A stretch of 64,000 nt of DNA from Prostheceraeus crozeri (taxonomy: Eukaryota > Platyhelminthes > Polycladida > Euryleptidae): positions 1 to 64,000 of the forward strand of contig CAJQUW010009316.1 in NCBI GenBank assembly GCA_907163375.1. Reading direction: 5' to 3'. Under the pieces are notes generated by a model. The model made no database searches. It saw only the letters and a program-made list of their open reading frames with translations, and was not told the DNA's origin. The stretch's first letter is position 1, and each line of letters opens with the position of its first letter. This document shows, in pieces, positions 10,601-23,555 of this stretch. Position numbers and translations under genes: made by a program.

Positions 10601-13600
10601 GCAAAATTGATCCATAAGATTAATTAAGAGAGACGGCAAGCGCACGAAAAAAACGTTAACAAACTTCTTTGCAGAACTTGGCATCGTCTGTGTCTCTTAG
10701 CCATGTGATCTGGTTGATAGTAGTCACTGAAACTTCGAACAATTTGGCGTGCTTAATGTTGAACTGACTGCTCGCTGTTCGATCGCTATGATAATATGGC
10801 AGCAGATTGTGCCATTTCATTCGCGCTACAAGTTCCAATGCTCCTTTCTAGTCAAACAGAAGGATAGGCGACCTGTCTAATTTGGTGGGCAGGAGTGCCC
10901 CACCCAGCAAATGTCAAGTAATAGCATTGCCTAAACCTGAAAATCCTGATCTCGAGTGAGCGAATAATCTAACCATTATTAAGTTAAATCAGAAATCAAA
11001 GCTTTATTACAGACGCAATATCAATGGCACTAAATATTTCTCTATATCCTGTAAAAGTCTTGATGGACACGCCCCTCCCTTGCCATTGACATTATATTAT
11101 TCGAAGTCGTCACACCTGTCTGAATCAATACTACAGGATTGCTTGATCAAATAGGTATAGTGTCGAAGGAAAGCCCTCATCGCCTCTCACAGATTAATCT
11201 CACCTCCGTTTTCACCCATAGACACAGATGGAAAGAACCAATATTAATACATGGGTCGGCAACCTCTAGTTCAAAAATACCTACCCACATGCGACTCAAT
11301 AAGTCTAAAAGTAGTTTATGCTGCATGTGTAACTTCTCCGTTTTCTGTCCTTTTACACGTTGAGCGAAATTTGATGGTTGTTGCTTTCGGATGGCGCGCC
11401 TCCACTTCTGCTGATCGTAGATCATTGCTGGATTTAGTTCCAGAGCTCGGCAAAAAGACAATCATATTGCTGTTCATGGAATTTCCTTGGTAATCTAATT
11501 ATTTTCTGCTTTAAGTTAAATTTTCAAGATTCTTACCAGAAAAAATTATTCCGTTTGATGTCTATTAAGTTTCATGCTTCTTCAATATGAAAATTCCTAG
11601 CATCGCACAGATATGAAGACAAGAGTAGAATAACTTACAAAAAGTTGCCTTTTAAAAATTGATAAGAAATTTTATGGAATTCAGAAACATAATATCTGTG
11701 AAAAATTGAATCTTTTAGCAGAAATTTTTTTCATTTTTTGGACTCATAATACTAGCTGAAATTAATGCTTCTGCTGAGTCATATGCTTATTCTAAGAATG
11801 CTCGCAGTGTTTTATTCTTTCTATGTCTTTGATTTGCATGCCTATTTTGGTCATAAAACTAAAATATTCAAAGAAATTGCTTCATCTTATTTGGAGGTCA
11901 GATAAAATCTCTACAACAAGCAGCTAAGCTGATAGACATTATCGCCAATTTCAACAAAGTAATTTTGACGACTGCTTTCTAGTACAGTGTCAATTTGTAT
12001 TAGTAAATTGCACTAATTAATTAATTATGAGTTATAATTAATTAATTAATTAATTACCCGTAGTTAACAAATTGTCAGTTTCTTGTATTAGCTCATTATT
12101 CCATGTCAATTTGGCCTCTGATGACACTCTTTCAATGATTCTGATTTCAAAATTGTGTATTGTCTTGAGGTCATCAAGTATTTCATAACAGTAGTTGTAA
12201 ATAGATAGACTTTCTAAATAAATGGCACTTGAAATTCGAAACATTTTTAAAGTCAATTTTCTGGTCTGGGCTAGTGCAATTGTGAGAAGAATTCAAGTGA
12301 CAGGTGAAGCTTATTGAAAAATATTGAAGATCTACATTGATTTTGTAGCCTATGAATCACTTATTGAATCAATAACTGTCCTCATCTGACGGCCGTGATA
12401 TTTGTTGAATTGTCGCTGATTATTTTGAATTCCTATAAAATGATCTAATCATTTACCGTCACAAGTATGATGCATGTAGATATTGTCTGCTTGATGTTCT
12501 AACATGGCGGCTTAGAGAGTAGATTGGAACATAAGTTTCTTTGTACTTTGTATTTCATATACGGCTGTATCAATGAATGATTCCATTAACCTTAGTTTGC
12601 AGATGCGAGCAAATTCTAAACCTTAGAGTGCTGCATGTACACCTGTCGCTATGTTTCATAGTTGAACGCATTCATTTATGTGTCTCTAGTAGCTTTCATC
12701 TACATGTATTATCTCGCAACACACTTTCACATCAATTCAGAGTATTTTTCAGCTCAACACATTTTTCTAGCTCAATTTAAATAAGTCAAGATAACTTTGG
12801 ATTTAATATTTCTATGTAACGTATTTGATAATCAGAACAACTGAAGGAGTGAACGTGAAGATGGGCATTGACTGTACCCTATCATTTAAAGAATGACATT
12901 TAAGCAATAAGAGCTATTTTCTTGTCTAACTTAAGCACTTCTACGATGTACAGAATCTGGTAATTCTCAGGAAACTGTCAATTTTTCGGTTTAAATATTT
13001 TTCTTCGAGAATTGCACATTTTTACGCTAAAACCATTTTACTTTTGTATGATGTCCTCTTTACATTGACGCAGTCATTGCCAAGTACATGTATATAAAAG
13101 TTTGAAATTGATTTTTATATCATTCGATGTCATAATTGATTTCTAACGCCCATAAAAGCAATCAATTTGAAATATGCATGCAATTATATTGAATATTTAT
13201 GAAGTTGCTGAAATATTAGACATGAGAGGTTTAAGACTACTCAAACACGTATGTACATATTAAGTATAGAAGCTATTCATAATTGGACTCAATAAAATTT
13301 AATGGTGAGTAAATTATTTGCAACATTTCAGCATTATACTTAAAGTATTAGCTTTTTCAGTTCAATCTAGCGAAAAGCTGACGATGTGCGTGCGTTGTTC
13401 TATCATGGTAAGATTTCAGTCTTACTTGTGATACTAAAGTCAGATATTCTATGATTTTTGACATCTAATACTTCTATTAACTATTACTAATATCAATGAC
13501 AACTAAAATTCTACTAACTCATTAATGAGCTAATCAATCAACCACTTAAATAGCTCCTTGGATCAGTAATTGTCCGATATCATTCCACATATTGGAACAC

Positions 13601-16085
13601 ACCAATTGGAACTCTGCATTCAATCTATGCAGCTAAAATTATTTCGCATCATGCATGATTTCATCAAGTATAAAACCGCAGTTCTCTCAGTATTACTGTT
13701 CAGCAAAAAACCGCATAGAATGTGCACATGTGTCACAGCCGACTTTCTAATATCTTTTGCAAGTTAGTTAAGAATAGAATTCCTGGAACTGAAGCGTTTA
13801 AAATAGTCTACTTACTGTCCTCATTTTTCTGTTCCCGCATAAATGATAGTGAATCCGATCAATGTTGATGTCTTATTGAGCATGGGATGTGTGCAATTAG
13901 AAAGTTGAGCTCATCATATGGGCTAGTGGAGTTCCAATTATACATTATTTCAGTGACTCTTAATCGATAGCGCGGTGAAGTCATTCTCATTGACAGAAGG
14001 TGAGTTTGAATGACATCATAATCATTTAATCTCAAAATATACAGTGTACAGTGTACGCGTATGTTTCATAAATTTTCACTTATGTTGCATATGGAGTCGT
14101 GGGTTAATCAACTGCTGCTTCTGTAGAACTTAAAATCTGATGAAATTTATATCTTGTAATGTTCGTCAATTTTCTTGCTAATTTCACAAACAGTCGAAAG
14201 AAATACTTTTGTATGAGAGTTCAAAAATTGCGTTGATTTGATAAAAAAGTAGGGGTCATAGTTGCGGGCATTTCAATGTTTCTTTTAAAGAAGAATGTGA
14301 TTCATTAATAAGGTTGTAGCAATCAAATGGATACAAAATGGTAAAAAAATTGAAATAAATCAGCATGAAATGGTTCTCTCTAATTTCAGCGATATGCCAC
14401 AATCTCATTTTGAAAATATTATTTCTTTTAAATAGAGTTTGGACAAGGACCTCTCATAAATTAATAATGCATGTAAAAAATATTACTTGAGTTATGCAGC
14501 CTCAGTTATTTGCACCACACAATATGGACTTCTCATCGCAATTATTTGCTTGAAACCTCATATTGAAATCTGCATGACATTGCAAAAAACCAAAAAAATG
14601 TTAAATTCCGTAATTTCTATTTCGCTAGTTCTTTTATTAACTCACAACATTTCCCGTTGTTTGGATTTTTTAGTATTCATTAATTCATCTGATTTCAAAC
14701 CTGATCAACTGAACTTTCGCATGCTCCATAATGCGACGACCATTAGTGAAGCACGACTCATAACAAGTCCAAGTCCTCATTATTCATTCCCTTCCGTTTC
14801 ATTCATTTCTTGCTCTTGCTTCTAAATAAAGATCTATGACGATTTCCTGCTTCGTGACATACATGTGACAAATTCCTGTTTCATTACACATGTAATAAAT
14901 GAAATATAACTACCTTAAGTTTTCTTATTCCTTAAGTTTATGTTTATGATTAATATAGACTAGTGATCTACAGTCCGTGATAATAGCTTGCTAAAAGCAG
15001 CTACCATTATTACCATGCTTTACGAAATGATTTCTGATAAGTCAGATGCACTTTAAATCGACCGTCAGAAGGTGTTGGACGCCGATGGCCGTGTCTTTTT
15101 TACACATTACTTAATTTGTGAATCCAATGAACATTTACTGTATATAGAGTCCTGATACTTTGCTCTGTCTTAAACACTTTGGAAAAAATGGCTAACCTCT
15201 CTCGCCGCTTGATCAACTACGTTAAATGCACTATTCCAACTTCAGTAGGCCTGTTTGCAAGTATAGTACTCAATCCTTAGTCTACCCTAAGAGCGGTAAG
15301 AAAATTAGTAGATCAACTTAACATTCATTGGCAAATTGGCTGGTAAGAGGCAGAGAGAGATTACAAGGAACGGCATCAAGACTATGTGGAGAATCTGCTC
15401 CGAATCCTGTGTGAGTATACGCACTTGCATGTGATTACTCTTTAGCATAGTATGATGTACAGTGTATTCATATGAAACAGACAATTTCCTACTTTTGCTA
15501 TTAAAAAATATTTATCAGGAGTAACAGGGCAGTTAGTTAACTAAATCAGGAGGAGTGACAAAAGGGAGATAGCCTATATATAGCATTCAAAATGATTGCG
15601 CATGAATTTAAAAAAGGCTACATGACAAAATTTACCCAATTTAGAGTCTGAATTTTTACTGTTTAATTTTCAGCAAGATTTTTGTAGGTGTATCCTCATA
15701 ATGATGAATTTCTGTCACCTATAGTGAAGTCTGTTACAAAGTTTATCAAAGAATGTGAATATTTAATACAAAAAGAAAGGTTGTGATAAGATAAATACAA
15801 AATCAGCCCTGACATTGAAAAAAGCCAATGTGACATGACTGAGAACACATTGCACAATTTGTGAGTTTAACTTTGAAGATTGAGGCTTTGCAATGTTATG
15901 CAGTTTATTTTACTGCAGCAAATTGTTACAAGCTGTTCTTGTCAAAATATGTTCATGTTAAAATTGCAAAATTGAAACTATTGCGATTATGTTCGGGTTT
16001 ACAATAATTACAATAATTAGGTATACATGAATAATTTCCGCAATTATCTTCCATATCTTTTGAATTCATGTCATTTGCATTGTAG
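10601..16085. other. Long intergenic or intronic stretch upstream of the transporter exon
   Basis: About 5.5 kb of AT-rich DNA. ATTA/TTAA-rich low complexity lies at about 12011-12056. A short ATG frame at about 14598-14825 begins with a hydrophobic, signal-peptide-like stretch and stops at an AATAAA, but has no other support. A pyrimidine-rich acceptor (TTTGCATTGTAG) ends at 16085, so upstream exons of the transporter gene could lie here unseen. Confidence 0.4.
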
Positions 16086-16120
16086 GTATCTGGAATATCA
16101 AAGTTCTATTGTCAAGGGAC

Positions 16121-17542
16121 ATGTCAATGCTAGTGTTCATTCAAACTATCATCATAATCACTGAATGTCTTCTTACTTTTGGTTGTGCATATTCCGACAC
16201 TAGTACCTGGTCTACTCTTCCTGTCTTGGAGCATAAAGCAATCATCAATTCGACGTTTAATTGTTCTGGAGGACAACCATGTTTACTAAGTCTCAATCCT
16301 GTAGAATTTTCGATGCTGCGATCATTACCTGAGTGGTTGGCTATACCATTGATTATCTTGAGTGGTCCCATGATCGATTGTATTGGTTTTGCAAAGTCCA
16401 GCATCGTTGCCGCATCTGCCGTATTTGCTGGGGGAGTTATACGTGCATTAGGAGTGAATTTTCCGAAACCCCATTATGCCGGATATATAATCATGTTGCT
16501 TGGTCAAGTGATTTTTACAGCGGGAGTAGGAATGAGTGTTGCTATTCGTGCATTTGTTGCCAATCATTTATTCGAACCTAAAATGCGATCATTTGTTATC
16601 GGGTCTGCGTACTGTATCTCCAACATCGGACATTTTATCTCACTTCATATGTCCATTCTATTTGCTAGTCGGTTTGGAATTAACACCCTGTTTTGGTTCA
16701 GTACAGCAATGACTCTCATCAGTCTGATTGCTGCCATCATCTTCATGATACTTGATGGAACTGGAGCTTTGGATATGGTGTATTCAGCGATACAGGAACC
16801 ATCGACGTCGAAAAACAACGATGAAGAAGAATCAAAGGAAAAGTGTCCCAAAAGTTGCAGAGAATTTCTACATTTAATTCAGCAATATTCAAATTCCGAA
16901 ATATTACGGAATAAGCATTTTTTGCTGGTCATGCTAACCATAGTTTTTAATTACTGCTCAGTGTACAGTTTTATCGCAGTTTCCACAGTCTATCAAGTCG
17001 AATTCGCAAAAGTAACTCCAAAAGTTGCTTCACAAAGTTCTGCCATGCTGTTTCTAACCAAAGCTCTTGTTTCTCCCTTGATTGGAGTAATGCTCTACGC
17101 TTTACCTTATAAAGGATTTGTTGCAAGCATCGGTACTATAATCTCAATCTGTGGATTTTCTCTTCTTTACAGCAACACAGTTGAAACAATGTGGATATGT
17201 GTTATTATAGGACTTGGACATGTCATTATATTTACATCTTTTTGGGGCGCCATCGGAAGTTTGGTGGATTCAAAATATTTAGGCAGAGCTTGCACGATCA
17301 TTGTAGTTTTTGATAGTTTCTCTATTGGTGTTGACTCTATAATCATAGGAATTGTTTTAGGTCTGATAAAAAGTATCTTTATATCATGGACCATTGCTAT
17401 TTCGCTGCTTGTTGTGAATTCTGCTTTTTCACTGGTCTTTTGTTCAGTAATCACTTTTTACAATTGGAGATCTCTCGAGCCTATCTTGAACCCTGTTGAG
17501 AATAAAAATGAATCGAATTCATTACTATCGAAGCAAAAGTAG
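16121..17542 (+). CDS. MFSD1-like major facilitator superfamily transporter (single long exon)
   Basis: The frame from the first ATG gives 473 residues, the usual length for MFSD1, a lysosomal membrane transporter that in vertebrates exports dipeptides with GLMP as partner. About twelve membrane segments can be seen. The first (about 8-28) is followed by a luminal loop with N-glycosylation sequons NST and NCS. Around residues 65-85 PLIILSGPMIDCIGF corresponds to the family's GGxxxDxxG loop after segment 2. An acidic cytosolic loop (NNDEEESKEK) divides the two six-helix halves, and QSSAMLFLTKALVSPLIGVM matches the second-half loop. It is closest in pattern to MFSD1, but divergent. A good splice acceptor ends at 16085 and the frame is open from there, so a further N-terminal exon is possible; otherwise it may be an intronless copy. 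Substrate is not predictable. Confidence 0.75.
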   Translation: MSMLVFIQTIIIITECLLTFGCAYSDTSTWSTLPVLEHKAIINSTFNCSGGQPCLLSLNPVEFSMLRSLPEWLAIPLIILSGPMIDCIGFAKSSIVAASAVFAGGVIRALGVNFPKPHYAGYIIMLLGQVIFTAGVGMSVAIRAFVANHLFEPKMRSFVIGSAYCISNIGHFISLHMSILFASRFGINTLFWFSTAMTLISLIAAIIFMILDGTGALDMVYSAIQEPSTSKNNDEEESKEKCPKSCREFLHLIQQYSNSEILRNKHFLLVMLTIVFNYCSVYSFIAVSTVYQVEFAKVTPKVASQSSAMLFLTKALVSPLIGVMLYALPYKGFVASIGTIISICGFSLLYSNTVETMWICVIIGLGHVIIFTSFWGAIGSLVDSKYLGRACTIIVVFDSFSIGVDSIIIGIVLGLIKSIFISWTIAISLLVVNSAFSLVFCSVITFYNWRSLEPILNPVENKNESNSLLSKQK

Positions 17543-17800
17543 TGACAAAGCTATCATTTTTGGAAACCTACAAGAAATGCTGACTTCCTGGAGTGGAAAA
17601 TAGTCTAACAGGGTGTTATTGGACTGTATCAAGTAAATTGTAGTAAGTGGAAAGAGGACTCTTCCAAATACTGAAATGCCATGGGCCTATCGTCAATGTA
17701 TGCCCCTTTTGAACAGCAACATGTTTTTGAAGTTTAAATGTAGAACTTGCGACTTAACTTTTTACAATTTTTGTGCGGACTCCATTGGTGCACAGTCGAA
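17543..17800 (+). other. Downstream flank of the transporter gene
   Basis: Probable 3' untranslated or flanking DNA. No clear AATAAA was found between the stop and the MITE at 17805. Confidence 0.4.
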
Positions 17801-17804
17801 TTAA

Positions 17805-18727
17805 CCCTCAGAGACCTGAGGGGTCCAGTGGACCCCGGAGTCATATTTTTCTATTTTGCTTTTTCTGCTTAGGATATATCAACTGCTCATGCCCATGTAA
17901 AATCATGATGTTTGACAGTGATTCTGCATGTGTTATTTCATTTCAATTGAATAAGTGGAAGTATGACAGATAGGCCAAGGGGGTCCACTGGACCCCCCTT
18001 AGGTCTCAGAGGGTGCAGAAATTTCCATAACAAAATTTTTACTATCAGATGAAAAATGATCTTGTGCATGTCCACGATGGTCCATAATGAGTGAAATTCA
18101 TTTATTCAATGTTAATATCATGCTCGTGCATGTGCGTTATGCTAGAAGATCTCAAAATGTGAATATTTTGTTTTCGCACATGATCGTACGACTGGCTGGC
18201 ATACATGAACAAGTCAGCATAAATCAATGCTCAAAATGAAAGCTGTCATTATATTCATGGTTCAACACTAAAAGCAGACTGTTGGCAACGTTTTCACAGC
18301 AGTAATTGATGAGTTTGAGATCTCCTCAGCTGCTTTGAGGGTCTTAAAATGCAGCAATTATGGCTCAGCTCAGGCCTATTTCCGATTAGTATGGAAGAAT
18401 TTTTAAAAATGACCGAACTTAAGCGTTAATCAATTTCATTAAAATCAACTATCTGAGGTTTTATGGCGACAGCAAGCATCGTGAAACCGACTTTTAGTAC
18501 AACAGATACTGTGCTAAATGTCGCTGAAATACAAAAGCACCACATTTTCACATGTGTTTACTGAGCAGGCTGAAAGACACTCAAAGGATCAGTTCTACTG
18601 ACTTGCTACACACAAACATCGTTGTTTTACTTAAAATCAACTTTCCTAGTGATTTGATATCGATTTAAACAGATAAACTAAGAATTTGTAAAAGGGGTCC
18701 TCTGGATCCCCCTCAGGTCTCTGAGGG
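17805..18727. mobile_element. piggyBac-type MITE with TTAA target duplication
   Basis: The terminal inverted repeats CCCTCAGAGACCTGAGGGG (17805) and the inverse ending CAGGTCTCTGAGGG (18727) lie directly between TTAA at 17801-17804 and 18728-18731. TTAA targets and CCC- starts are the piggyBac signature. Each end carries a small GGGTCC-AGTGGACC palindrome. A third, internal end-like block lies at about 17971-18014 in the orientation of a right end. No transposase is encoded. Confidence 0.88.
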
Positions 18728-18731
18728 TTAA

Positions 18732-20794
18732 AAATTAGAACATTATTTGCACTAATTTCAGTTTACTCTTTATGTTTAAAATTTTGACTCAATGCCAGAA
18801 TTATGATAATCAGGTGTTAAATGATTTCGAATTTAGCGTTCGAATTGGACAAGTTCACGAAATAATTTCTCATGTATCTTTCAGCAAATAATACGATCAG
18901 ACTATACTCAGTGCGCTTGTTTTTTCAGGACCGGACCACCCCGCTCATTTAGGAGCACCCGGACGTAATCAATACATGAACGATGCAATATTTCTGGTAG
19001 TTGAATCTGAAAACTTGATGACTTAGTGTTAGATATTCAGCAGAAGTTTTAGAATGGTCTGTAATATATAATTTTCAGTAGTAGATGACCAAATGATCAA
19101 CAAATGTTCGACTTATTTCAAACTATGCGAAACCGATAAATGCACGTATAACTGAAAAACGCGTCCAGTTTAGTTCGGTCTAATTTGGTTACCGATAATT
19201 GTGAGACTCCTACATTTTTGGTATAGTCCGTAGGTATAGTCTACTTATATACGAGAATTACATTCGAATTTCATAATCTCCGCTTATAGGGTTGTATTAT
19301 TTTATCGAATTACTTCTAGATCAAGATGGAGGGTTGCTTTTGATTCTCGTAATTCGTGTATATGTGCAGCGACCCAACCGCAGATGTGTGCATTATTCTC
19401 ATTAGCCTCAACTCGAGCTTCGTATCAAGTCGTTTCCTGACTTTTGTGCAATCACAGCTTCACAAACAGACAAGAATGAATTTTGCCCGATTCGGCCTGG
19501 CTCGCATCTCTTCAAAAGCACCAGGCCCTCATTCAATTCTGAATTTACTTCCATTGTCTCTGTTCTGCTTTTTGAGAATTCATGCTGTATATCAATAGAT
19601 GTGTTCATGATACGGACATACTAAGTGCACCACAAGTACATCAATTTCTACTTTTTTGTGCATAATGATTATTGCTTCAATATATGTCTTGCAACACAAT
19701 AAATTGCAGCCATCATAAATGATTCATTGTCTTCTGCAACCCAAAATTTGGATATGAAAGTCTGAAATAACAGAGAAAGTATAATGTGTAATAACTAGGA
19801 AAATAGGTCGCTTCACATCTGCTTCCACTTCGGCTTGGCTGAGTGACGAGGGCTTAAGATAGATTTCTTTATGAACTTAGGTTCGAATTTTTAAATGGAT
19901 GAGTGTGATCGGGGAATCAAAAGTTTGGGTCGCTTCCTTTTATTAGGGCCTACTCCTCATTAATGCTCCGAGAAATTACTTTATTAATCGAATTTGGATT
20001 TCATAATTGCTCGATTACTTTGTCAGGACTAAACTATTTGATGGTTAATTAATTAATTGTGTTAATTGACAAGACTAATTGATAATGATTAAGAATTATC
20101 ATAAGCTACAAGTCTAGATGGCTGCTTTTATAAATAATTTGATTATCATGCATTTATGCGTCATAGCTACTGTACTTACATCAATTGCATGTACATTTGA
20201 TTTTGATCATTCTGATTTGTGTATAGCCCTGTGCAAAGAAGCTTATAAAACTCATAAGTTATGGAAACGAAACTTTTAATTATTAGCAAGAAAATTAAAT
20301 TTTGTCTGCATCACGAATACATTTTATAAGTTTCGCTTAGCTGGGGAAATTCGATAACTTATGTTCAATTTTACATTCGTGCTTTTCTCACATTTTTATT
20401 TGTTGTCATGAATGATAAAGATGAATGTCGTGTAATAATAGGTGTTAGGCTGAGTAACAACTCAGTTTTAATTAAATCCTCAACGTGATAGCAGTTTCGA
20501 TTTTATTAAATGAACTCCTGTTCGCAGATGTGCAATTTTTAATTGCTTTGGAGAAATTAGCATGGAATTTACTGATTTTGATTGGAATATGGCAAAATCA
20601 GTTTTGCTTCATAAACATTCCATGCAAAATATATATGGCTGTAGACTCAATACTTCTCACCTACTCCGAAAAAGCACCAAAAATGTAATGTCATCATAAT
20701 GTCTGCACAAGCCGTAGGCTCAATTTTAGACTTTCATGTTGATTACAATCAAGTATCTGATTTCCATGATTGCATGTATTCTAATCAACAAATA
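18732..20794. other. Intergenic, nothing recognised
   Basis: AT-rich DNA. ATTAATTAATT low complexity lies near 20045-20095. Small open frames lack domains. Confidence 0.45.
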
Positions 20795-20799
20795 GTTAG

Positions 20800-21054
20800 A
20801 CGACTGAAGGGGTTGTCATAATGGCTTTCGTTTCAAATGATTGTTTCAATTTCATTTGATGTCATCGAATATCAACACACAATTTCCAAATCATTTAATT
20901 TGCTTGTGAGATGCATAGTTGTCATTGAGAAAAAAGTTTGACGACTTTATAAATTGGTTAAATTTAGAATTTTTTATTACGTCATTCCGGCAAAGTCAAA
21001 TTCAATGCGCATTATAGTTCTGATGAAGGCCATCACAACCCCTTTGACAGTACA
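20800..21054. mobile_element. Candidate small MITE with imperfect inverted ends
   Basis: CTGAAGGGGTTGTCATAATG near 20802 is mirrored by CATCACAACCCCTTTGACAG ending near 21054 (inverse: CTGTCAAAGGGGTTGTGATG). The ends are about 30 bases with several mismatches, and no target duplication is evident. Confidence 0.45.
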
Positions 21055-22036
21055 ATGAGCGGTGAGCATTAAAAGCCGGAAATCAAGTAATTATGTTGTT
21101 GATTGCTGAATGACTGAATTCTGACTAGGAAAATGAAACACAAGAAGCAACAGGAGGGCAAATGCATTTCAACAGGAACTTTTGATCCAAGGATGATTCC
21201 GAATCACAATTATGATGATAACTAAGAAGTGGTATATAATTACATTTCAGTCTCCGTCAGTGGTGGAGTGCATCACAGGGACCAATGCGCACATGCATCA
21301 AAGAGAATACAATTAAAATGAAGTTAGTTAAAGCAAAGTGGCTCTAAACCTCAGCATAGTTATTGAGCAGCTTATGCATTTTAATAAGCAGTTTATTACA
21401 TATTAAAAGGTCTGACTTCAAATCACGTGTAAAGTTGAAAATCATATTTTGGTGGAGTCATTTGTCATTCAAGAACAATGATATTGAAAATTCTCACTGA
21501 AATATCAATTCAAATCACCAAAAATATTAATAACATTGTCCTGTAGGAAGTGAATTCACCAAAAGAAATTGGATGCTTTATAAATGAGAAGATCACGAAA
21601 TTCATGATGAGATAAATGAATGAAGATTCATGGGGACTAATTTTAGACAGAAACACTAAGATGCAAAGATTATTGTGACTCGTAGGCCTACTTCGGACAT
21701 CCTAAATATGCAGCATACATGAACAGTGAACACATATAGATCAACATATGAGAGGGTCATTTAAAACGTTGGCTTCTAATATGAAAGTGATGATCAGAAT
21801 TTTATATTGATTACTGCGATCTTTCACTTTAGTCCATTGCCGATTCTACACGCAATTCTACCTCTCTGACATTTTTTGTCGAAAGTCATCTGAGGACCTC
21901 TGAAAGAATATGTCGCCTGCTGAAGTCGACCACTGCAGCAAACATCAAATTCTTCCAAGGTCTTCAAGGGTTTGTTAGGAAATGTCAGCCCAGTGTAATG
22001 CTCCATGCTTAGGGAGTTGTGTCATGGATTTCTATA
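21055..22036. other. Intergenic, nothing recognised
   Basis: AT-rich sequence leading to the pogo element. No supported feature was seen. Confidence 0.45.
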
Positions 22037-22252
22037 TACAGTGGACTTCGTTTAATACGATATCGCTTAATACGATAAATCGCGTATTACAATAATTTTC
22101 CGCGGTCCCTTTTTGAATCGTATTAGAATACACTACTTCAACATCGCTTAATACGATATATCGCTTATTGCGATATCACAAAAATCCCCGTCCGGTAATT
22201 TTCCATTATATTTACACTGCATATTACGATACATATGTGAGTAAGTGAGTAA

Positions 22253-23010
22253 TAGTCCGGGAGCTAGCGTGAAGTTGTGCAGGGAACGAGGTAGTAGGCT
22301 ACATAAAACTTTCACATAGCATAGTACACCTCTAACCTACTGCAAAACTTCGCGTCTGCCGGATCAGATCATTTGCTTTTCAGAAATAGAGAGGATAACA
22401 CAATCCTATGTATTTCCAGTGGTAAAATTGTGATATTTAAGGTGTTGACTCCATTTTTTCGAATTTTTGCTCATAAAAGTTACACAAATTGGTATTTTGT
22501 TGAACTGGTTATTATAGAAATCATCTAAAGATCATGATCTTTCAAATGAGTTATCATTTTGTGACAGAGGATGAAGTAAAGTGTACAAACAGACACTTTT
22601 CGTTAAAGTATATCAACAATTTTCCTGAAATTTCTATGTTAAAATTTGCAGTTACACCAACGAAAAGTGTCTGTCTGTACACTTTACTTCATCCTCTGTC
22701 ACTGAATGATAACTCATTTGAAAGATCATGATCTGTAAATGATTTCTGTAATAACCAGTTCAACAAAATATCAATTTGTGTAACTTTTATGAGCAAAAAT
22801 TCGAAAAAATGGAGTCAACACCTTAAATGTCACAATTTTACCACTGGAAATACATAGGATTGTGTTATCCTCTCTATTTCTGAAAAGCAAATGATCTGAT
22901 CCGGCAGACGCGAAGTTTTGCAGTAGGGTAGAAGTGTACTATGCTATGTGAAAGTTTTATGTAGCCTACTACCTCGTTCCCTGCACAACTTCACGCTAGC
23001 TCCCGGACTA
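22253..23010. mobile_element. Foldback MITE 1 (almost a full palindrome), 3-bp TSD TAA
   Basis: Starting at TAGTCCGGGAGCTAGCGTG, the left half (about 380 bases) is nearly the exact reverse complement of the right half, which ends CACGCTAGCTCCCGGACTA. TAA precedes (22250-22252) and follows (23011-23013). There is no coding capacity. The 3-bp duplication would suit a Harbinger- or CACTA-type transposase acting in trans. Transcribed, it would form a very long hairpin. Confidence 0.85.
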
Positions 23011-23014
23011 TAAG

Positions 23015-23555
23015 CGGCACAATATTCATCATAGAGTGATCTCAGGTGAGGTGGCCAGCGCTGATTCTCCAGCTGCCGAACAGTATATTGCAACAACGCT
23101 CCCGGGAATTCTTAATGGTTTCTCGCCAAAAGACGTTTATAATGCCGATGAGACAGCGTTATTCTATAAGGCTTTACCCTCTGGCACACTGTGTTCGACG
23201 CCTTGACAGAGTAAAAGGTTTTAAGGAAATGAAAAAGCGAATAGCATTGCTAGTCCTCACCAACCCTGACGGCTCGGATAAGAACTTATTCACCAACGGT
23301 CGCTTCAAAAATCCACGATGTTTCAAACGTAAGTCTCCACCATTGCCATATTTTCACAATTCAAAGGCTTGGATGACGCAACGAATCTTTCACGAAATTG
23401 TGAAGAATTTTGATGATCGCATGGCCAAAGAAAATCGGAAAGTGCTGTTATTCGTCGACAACGCTACTTGTCATTACGGTTGCCCAGAGTTGCGTAATGT
23501 CTCCATTCAATACTTACCTCCAAATACAACGTCACTGATCCAACCAGCCGACCAA
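23015..23555 (+). pseudogene. pogo/Tigger transposase, central catalytic part (broken)
   Basis: Immediately after the first MITE the frame reads RHNIHHRVISGEVASAD and then DVYNADETALFYKALPSGTL, which holds the first catalytic Asp of Tigger transposases. One frameshift near 23200 moves the frame. The second frame then reads MKKRIALLVLTNPDGSDK, PYFHNSKAWMTQ and VLLFVDNATCHYG (second catalytic Asp), and ends PPNTTSLIQPADQ (third catalytic Asp) exactly at the border of the second MITE. The N-terminal helix-turn-helix domain is absent. This is a fossil of a cut-and-paste transposase of the DDE_1 (CENP-B related) family. Confidence 0.85.

Noticed and set aside
12011-12056. ATTAATTAATT palindromic tract as a possible transposon end or origin
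   Set aside because: Simple low complexity with no partner end or flanking duplication.
14487-14825. Open frame with a hydrophobic, signal-peptide-like start (ATG near 14598) and an AATAAA at the stop
   Set aside because: Short, no homology recognised and no splice context; a small secreted peptide cannot be excluded but is not supported.
17773-17973. Open frame of 66 codons
   Set aside because: Spans the left end of the piggyBac-type MITE; chance frame through terminal repeats.
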